DNA from: Coniferiporia sulphurascens
Taxonomy: Eukaryota; Basidiomycota; Agaricomycetes; Hymenochaetales; Hymenochaetaceae
Assembly: GCA_002794785.1 (NCBI GenBank)
Contig: NBBA01000001.1
Span: forward strand, 2,480,001-2,544,000
Direction of reading: 5' to 3'
DNA length: 64,000 nucleotides
Position numbers and translations under genes: made by a program. The notes under the pieces were generated by a model. It saw only the letters and a program-made list of their open reading frames with translations, made no database searches and was not told where the DNA came from. This document shows positions 59,896 through 64,000 of the stretch, in pieces (positions within the stretch are counted from its first letter, which is position 1; each line of letters opens with the position of its first letter).

Positions 59896-62800
59896 ATGTC
59901 GACCTCTACTACGGCCGTCCTCGAAAGAAGCCGTCCTCAAATTCTCGACTGTCGACGCAAAACGAGCGTCGAACTGTCACCTATGCTTTCTATTCCCCAA
60001 GATTGTGCCTCTGGCAGTTCACTCGCGACGTCGTCGCCTTCTCCCGGTGCCTCTGCCGTCTCTGGCTCTAGTCTACTCGACGTCCTAAAGCCGACCACTG
60101 CCCAACAGCGTCCCGTTACGCGCCCTCTCCGCAAGTCCGCGTCCGCAGACTCGGCAATTGTTCAACGCAATTCAATCCAGCACGAACCTGTCGGGGATGT
60201 ATTACTGCAATTCGACGCGTCAACGGTTCAAGACCGGGGTCATCATCCACACTCGGACGCACAGAACCTTTCTTCTCCACCGTCTAGTAGGACACTTTCC
60301 GGCCTTTTCCGTTCCAAAGTCAGCCGTCGACGTGGAGCTAGCACGGGAACTACGGACAACGAGACTTCGGCCCAAGAGTCGGACTTCGACAGGTCCAGTG
60401 CAACCGCCAAAGTGAAGGGGCGTGTCCGTGCGCGGCTTCTCAGCTTGAGATCCAGTATGACCTCCGGGTCTGGCTCTGAGACGCGGAGTACAAAGCACCC
60501 ATCCTCTTCTCTTCCTGCGCGCGGCACCTCTGCGAGTTTGTCAAACCTCAGGACATCAAATCTGTCAATGTCTGGATTATCTCCAAAATCCTCGTCAACG
60601 TTGCAAGGTCCTAAGCAGGTCGTACTCGGAGAGACTACACGCGCGCGCTCACAAAGCGTCGGTCCTTCCAGTAAAAATACAACGTCGAAAATAGCAAAAA
60701 GGCTTTCCGTGGGTAATCAGAGTACAGGGGTTGGTGCTCTATTTAATGATTCCTGGTTTACTTTTTAATACTGTACTAGCCCGAAATCATTTGCAATGTG
60801 GCAATTGCAGTGGTAGGTCCACCGGGCTGTGGAAAGTCGACATTTATTCGGAAAAGTCTTAAAAGACGCAGTTTATCGAACGCTGAGTCGTTCGTAGCAA
60901 CTGTGACTGCAGGAGACATGACGCGGAGAATCGAATGTGCGTACAAGCGCACTCACAGTCTCAACTGTATATGCAGCTTACATACACTGTCCGCAGACAC
61001 TTGTCGGAGAGCCCGTCTCTTGAGCGAATTTAACACAGTGACACTTTTGTCCGTCTATGAATATGATACTCAAAATTGGAAGATCGATGGGAATGATGCT
61101 CTAGTTTCTGTGTGGCCTACGGGTCTGCCCTGTGTTGACGGTATTTTTGTCTGTTACGATGAGTCTAATGCTAGTTCATTTAAGCACGTTATTCAACTAC
61201 TGGGTGAGTGTTTTCTAATCGTCAATTAAACAAGTAATCTTCATAATAGATTGTAGCTGGATATAAAAGCCTAAAAATACAGACAATGGTAATTGCCTGC
61301 AAAGCAGACTTGGAGGGACAGATCCACCCAGGAGATGCGGCCCGCGTTGTAGATCAATACAGCAAGATTGCTGAAGTCTCTCAGTACTCGGACGAGGGAA
61401 AGAGTCGCATGCGTAAGGCTGTCGACATCCTCGTGAGACAGATCATTACCGCGAGATGTGGGTAGACTGCCTTGCGATCAGTTTCTTTGTCCCGTCCTGA
61501 CAAGGGCGTTTCCACGTGCACAGCCGAAAGACACAAAGACGCCTCTGGTGACACCCGTTCGCTGAGATTGGAGAGGACAAGGATGCCCCCTCTCACTGTT
61601 CAAACAGGGGGACCTTTGTCCACAGATGATTTGGTGCCGCATACCTCTCCACCCTTTCCCTCTCCGACTCGGCCTCTGCCACGCACACCACTATACTCTG
61701 CCTCCGTCTCTCCTTCGACATTAGGATTAACGGAAACCTCATCTATCCCGCAAAGGTCTTCAACCCGTGCACGTTCAATGAACGACATCTTAGCAGAGCA
61801 CCAAAAGACTTCCGGCGTGTCGTCATATGAAAGCGACAGAGGGCGGGTCCAGCTTACTATCAGCAGTTTGTCTAGTGCCGCGGCTAAGAGTGCAGAATCA
61901 CTTTCTAGTTTGTTAGCTTCTGCAGGCGCTTCTGCTTCGTCTCCGAATGCGTCCGATGGTGCACTGAGACCCGTCGACACCGGCGATGATAAGGAGCAAC
62001 AGAAGGCCCGGTGAGTACCATACAAATACACCGGAGCGGTTATTCACGATGCAAAAGGGTATTTCCAACACCCTGGGCAACTCTAGACGAGCTGCTGGAG
62101 AAGCTGTTCTTTTTGGCGATCAGCGGCGACGGCAAGTCATGTTACAAGAAACGCGTAAAGAACAACACTGATAAAGATTGTGTAGATCCTTCGTTTATTG
62201 CGCACTTTTTCCTGACATATCGTCGATTTGCTACACCTAGGAGTGTTTTACTGGGCATGCAAAAACGCATGAATGAGCTACGCCAGCCTTGTGGAGATGT
62301 CACATTGGCGTGCTTTGCGCAAATGCGGTTTGTCGCTTTTTTATGCTTTCTCTTTCAGATATAGCTCATGTCGTCGTTTCTAGTCTGTGTAACCTGCTTG
62401 AACAGTGGATGAAGGACTACCCGTCAGATTTCGCAGTCCCTGGAACGTATGGCGCGCTGAACGCGTTCATTAGACACCTCTTCTCACACTCGCACACGTT
62501 GCTGTATGGCTCCGACTTCTTGCCATTTCTTGAAGCCCTTCCGGCGCTGAGTGACAACGACGCCGCATGGGCGTTGAAAGCGGATGAATTTGCCGAGAGC
62601 GACAACGAAACGGACAGCATATTCGACATAACTCAAGAACGGGCCGAGATCGAATTTTTTCCATCCTCGTTAATCTCACAACCCAAAAGCAGCGCATCCG
62701 AGCCAGCGAGCAGTCCACGTTCGACCGCTCGCGAGCGACGTTCGAGTCTACCGCTAAGCGCAATGGCACTCATTAAGACGCCTATATTAGGCACTGCGTG

Positions 62801-63928
62801 GTACCAACGCGCGGATGAGCAAAACGGGACCTCAACAAGGGAGATAGTGGCGAAACTGCAGAAGGTCGCTGCAGCCCTTGCTCTGCATGAAGCCGATGCT
62901 ATTGCGGGCGAAATTACTCGACGCGAACTAGAGTTGTTTTTAAAAATAGAGGTGGGTAGTTTCACTGGTTTGTCTAGAACAGCAATGAATAAGGAATAAA
63001 TTTCAGCGTCGGGACTGGTTGCGGCATACTCTTATACCTGGGAAGAAGGATCCAAACTCTGACCCAATATCAAAGTTCAATAATAATTACAATGAATTGC
63101 ACGAATGGTATGTACATTATGTGCTATAGAGTTGAATCCGGCTGAAGTTCGACTCTAAATAGGGCCGTTTCTCTGGTTCTCAGTCACGACAAGCCGAAAG
63201 GCCGAGCCCGTCAATTAGAGAAATTAGCAGAGATTGCAGTACGACTCCGTGTGCTGAACAACTATTCTGGATTACGCGCCATTGTAACTGCCATCAACCA
63301 AGCAACGTACCCGGGCGACCAGTCCATGGAACTCTTCAAAACAAAAGTCGATTTACACAAAAAGTTTCTTAGCTCGGACATACTCCTTCAGACCACTAGG
63401 GCGCACCAGTCCTATCGCATGGCATTAAAGAACACAAAGGGACCATGTATTCCTTCCTTGTGGGTCCTCTCTTGTGTGACTTCGCGTAAATCCTGATTCT
63501 TATTCCAATTTAAGGGAGGTCCACACATCCGATCTTCACAGGGCCAATGAAGGTAATCCAGACATAAAGCCAGATAACCCTCTGAAGATTAATTGGGCGA
63601 AATATAACATGATTGGTCGATTCGTCGCGACCACCACTGCGCTCCAGCAGCGCTGCTGTGGTCCAGACGGGTACAAGCTAACGGAGAACAAATACATCGG
63701 TCGGCTGTTTGACGTTCCTGTTATGGATTACGATGTCAGTTTTTATTCGCCTAAACCGATTTATCTGTACTGTACTTGACTTTCCCCCCGTAATTGCAGA
63801 TGCAACAAGAACGGATTGCTCAACCTGCTGATGACGGTGGTGTCCCACCTGGACCTGGTGCGTCAATAAATTTTCTCGGCAATCACTCGAAGGAGGCAAG
63901 TGTTATCAAACGAATGCTGCCGTGGTAG
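59896..63928 (+). CDS. Ras guanine nucleotide exchange factor with N-terminal Ras-like P-loop domain
   Basis: Exons: 59896-60729, 60780-61203, 61257-61412, 61482-62010, 62058-62327, 62384-62951, 63007-63107, 63184-63459, 63515-63734 and 63800-63928, about 1,168 residues. Residues 1-278 are Ser-rich. A Ras-like domain follows: P-loop GPPGCGKST (about 291-299) and MVIACKADLEG in place of the NKxD motif. After a second Ser/Pro-rich stretch comes the REM domain (RRFATPRSVLLGMQKRM, then LLEQWMKDYPSDFAVPGTYG) and the catalytic CDC25 domain (EITRRELELFLKIERRDWL, DKPKGRARQLEKLAEIAVRL, NNYSGLRAIVTAINQA and GPCIPSLEVHTSDLHRANEG). It ends KRMLPW. The third intron (61413-61481) is the weakest join: it removes an in-frame TAG but also an apparent helix of the Ras-like domain. 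Confidence 0.82.
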
Positions 63929-64000
63929 TCTGTTATTTTTTCTCGTCCATCTCTGTCCCACATCTTTCTCTGCTGACGACTTCAACACGGACACGACCTT
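63929..64000. other. 3' flank of the RasGEF gene at the window edge
   Basis: Seventy-two pyrimidine-rich bases remain after the stop. A GTAGTC string overlaps the stop codon, so a further intron and more coding sequence beyond the window cannot be fully excluded. Confidence 0.4.

Noticed and set aside
61458..61481. 24-nt intron removing the TAG in the RasGEF
   Set aside because: Too short for fungal splicing compared with the 46-77 nt range seen here; kept only as a reason to check the site.
1..64000. CRISPR arrays, tRNA/rRNA genes, insertion sequences, prophage or bacterial operons
   Set aside because: I looked on both strands for regular spaced repeats, B-box-like tRNA signals, transposase motifs and terminal inverted repeats and saw none; the window is eukaryotic nuclear DNA.

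Overview
This window reads as a gene-dense stretch of a basidiomycete nuclear genome, most likely a mushroom-forming Agaricomycete. Coding sequences are cut by many short introns, nearly all 46 to 77 nt with GT..AG ends. Almost every recognisable protein is a fungal housekeeping or regulatory type, genes sit on both strands a few hundred bases apart, and there is no operon structure, ribosome-binding site, CRISPR array, tRNA or rRNA gene, or intact transposon that I can see. I rebuilt 23 protein-coding genes by joining exons in phase; one (nudE, left edge) is cut by the window and the rest look complete. All exon joins are inference from reading frame, splice consensus and family resemblance.

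Left third (1-24 kb): the end of a NudE/NDEL1-type dynein regulator; ESS2 (spliceosome-associated); a FAM192A/NIP30 protein; an Srf1-type membrane regulator of phospholipase D; an XRCC2-like Rad51 paralogue divergent from the ribosome-biogenesis factor SLX9; a long coiled-coil protein of unknown role; an SLC35F5/Thi74-type transporter; a stand-alone adenylate-forming enzyme; a mitochondrial PPR protein; and HapX, the bZIP iron regulator, read towards the PPR gene.

Middle (24-46 kb): translation factor eIF3b; a 2.75-kb gene-free stretch, partly AT-rich; a 16-exon MFS transporter of the Git1/phosphate type whose upstream region carries two CACGTG boxes; the mitochondrial SLS1 protein; the rRNA methyltransferase SPB1 divergent from Elongator subunit ELP4; and a 1,219-residue single-pass membrane protein I cannot assign.

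Right third (46-64 kb): an Ngl2-type RNA exonuclease; a DH-PH Rho exchange factor with an extra C-terminal domain; a 21-exon M16 metalloprotease with two likely GC-AG introns; NUFIP1 (snoRNP assembly) divergent from ribosomal protein uL13; and a Ras exchange factor with a Ras-like P-loop domain fused in front.

Themes: ribosome and translation genes are frequent (SLX9, eIF3b, SPB1, ELP4, NUFIP1, uL13), often in head-to-head pairs sharing short promoters. Two mitochondrial gene-expression proteins (PPR, SLS1) and two nutrient-response loci (HapX with GATA-type sites, the Git1-like transporter with Pho4-type sites) are also present. I found no clear evidence of a wholly new multi-gene system. 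The least explained items are the Ras-like/RasGEF fusion, the orphan membrane protein and the adenylate-forming enzyme without a carrier domain.
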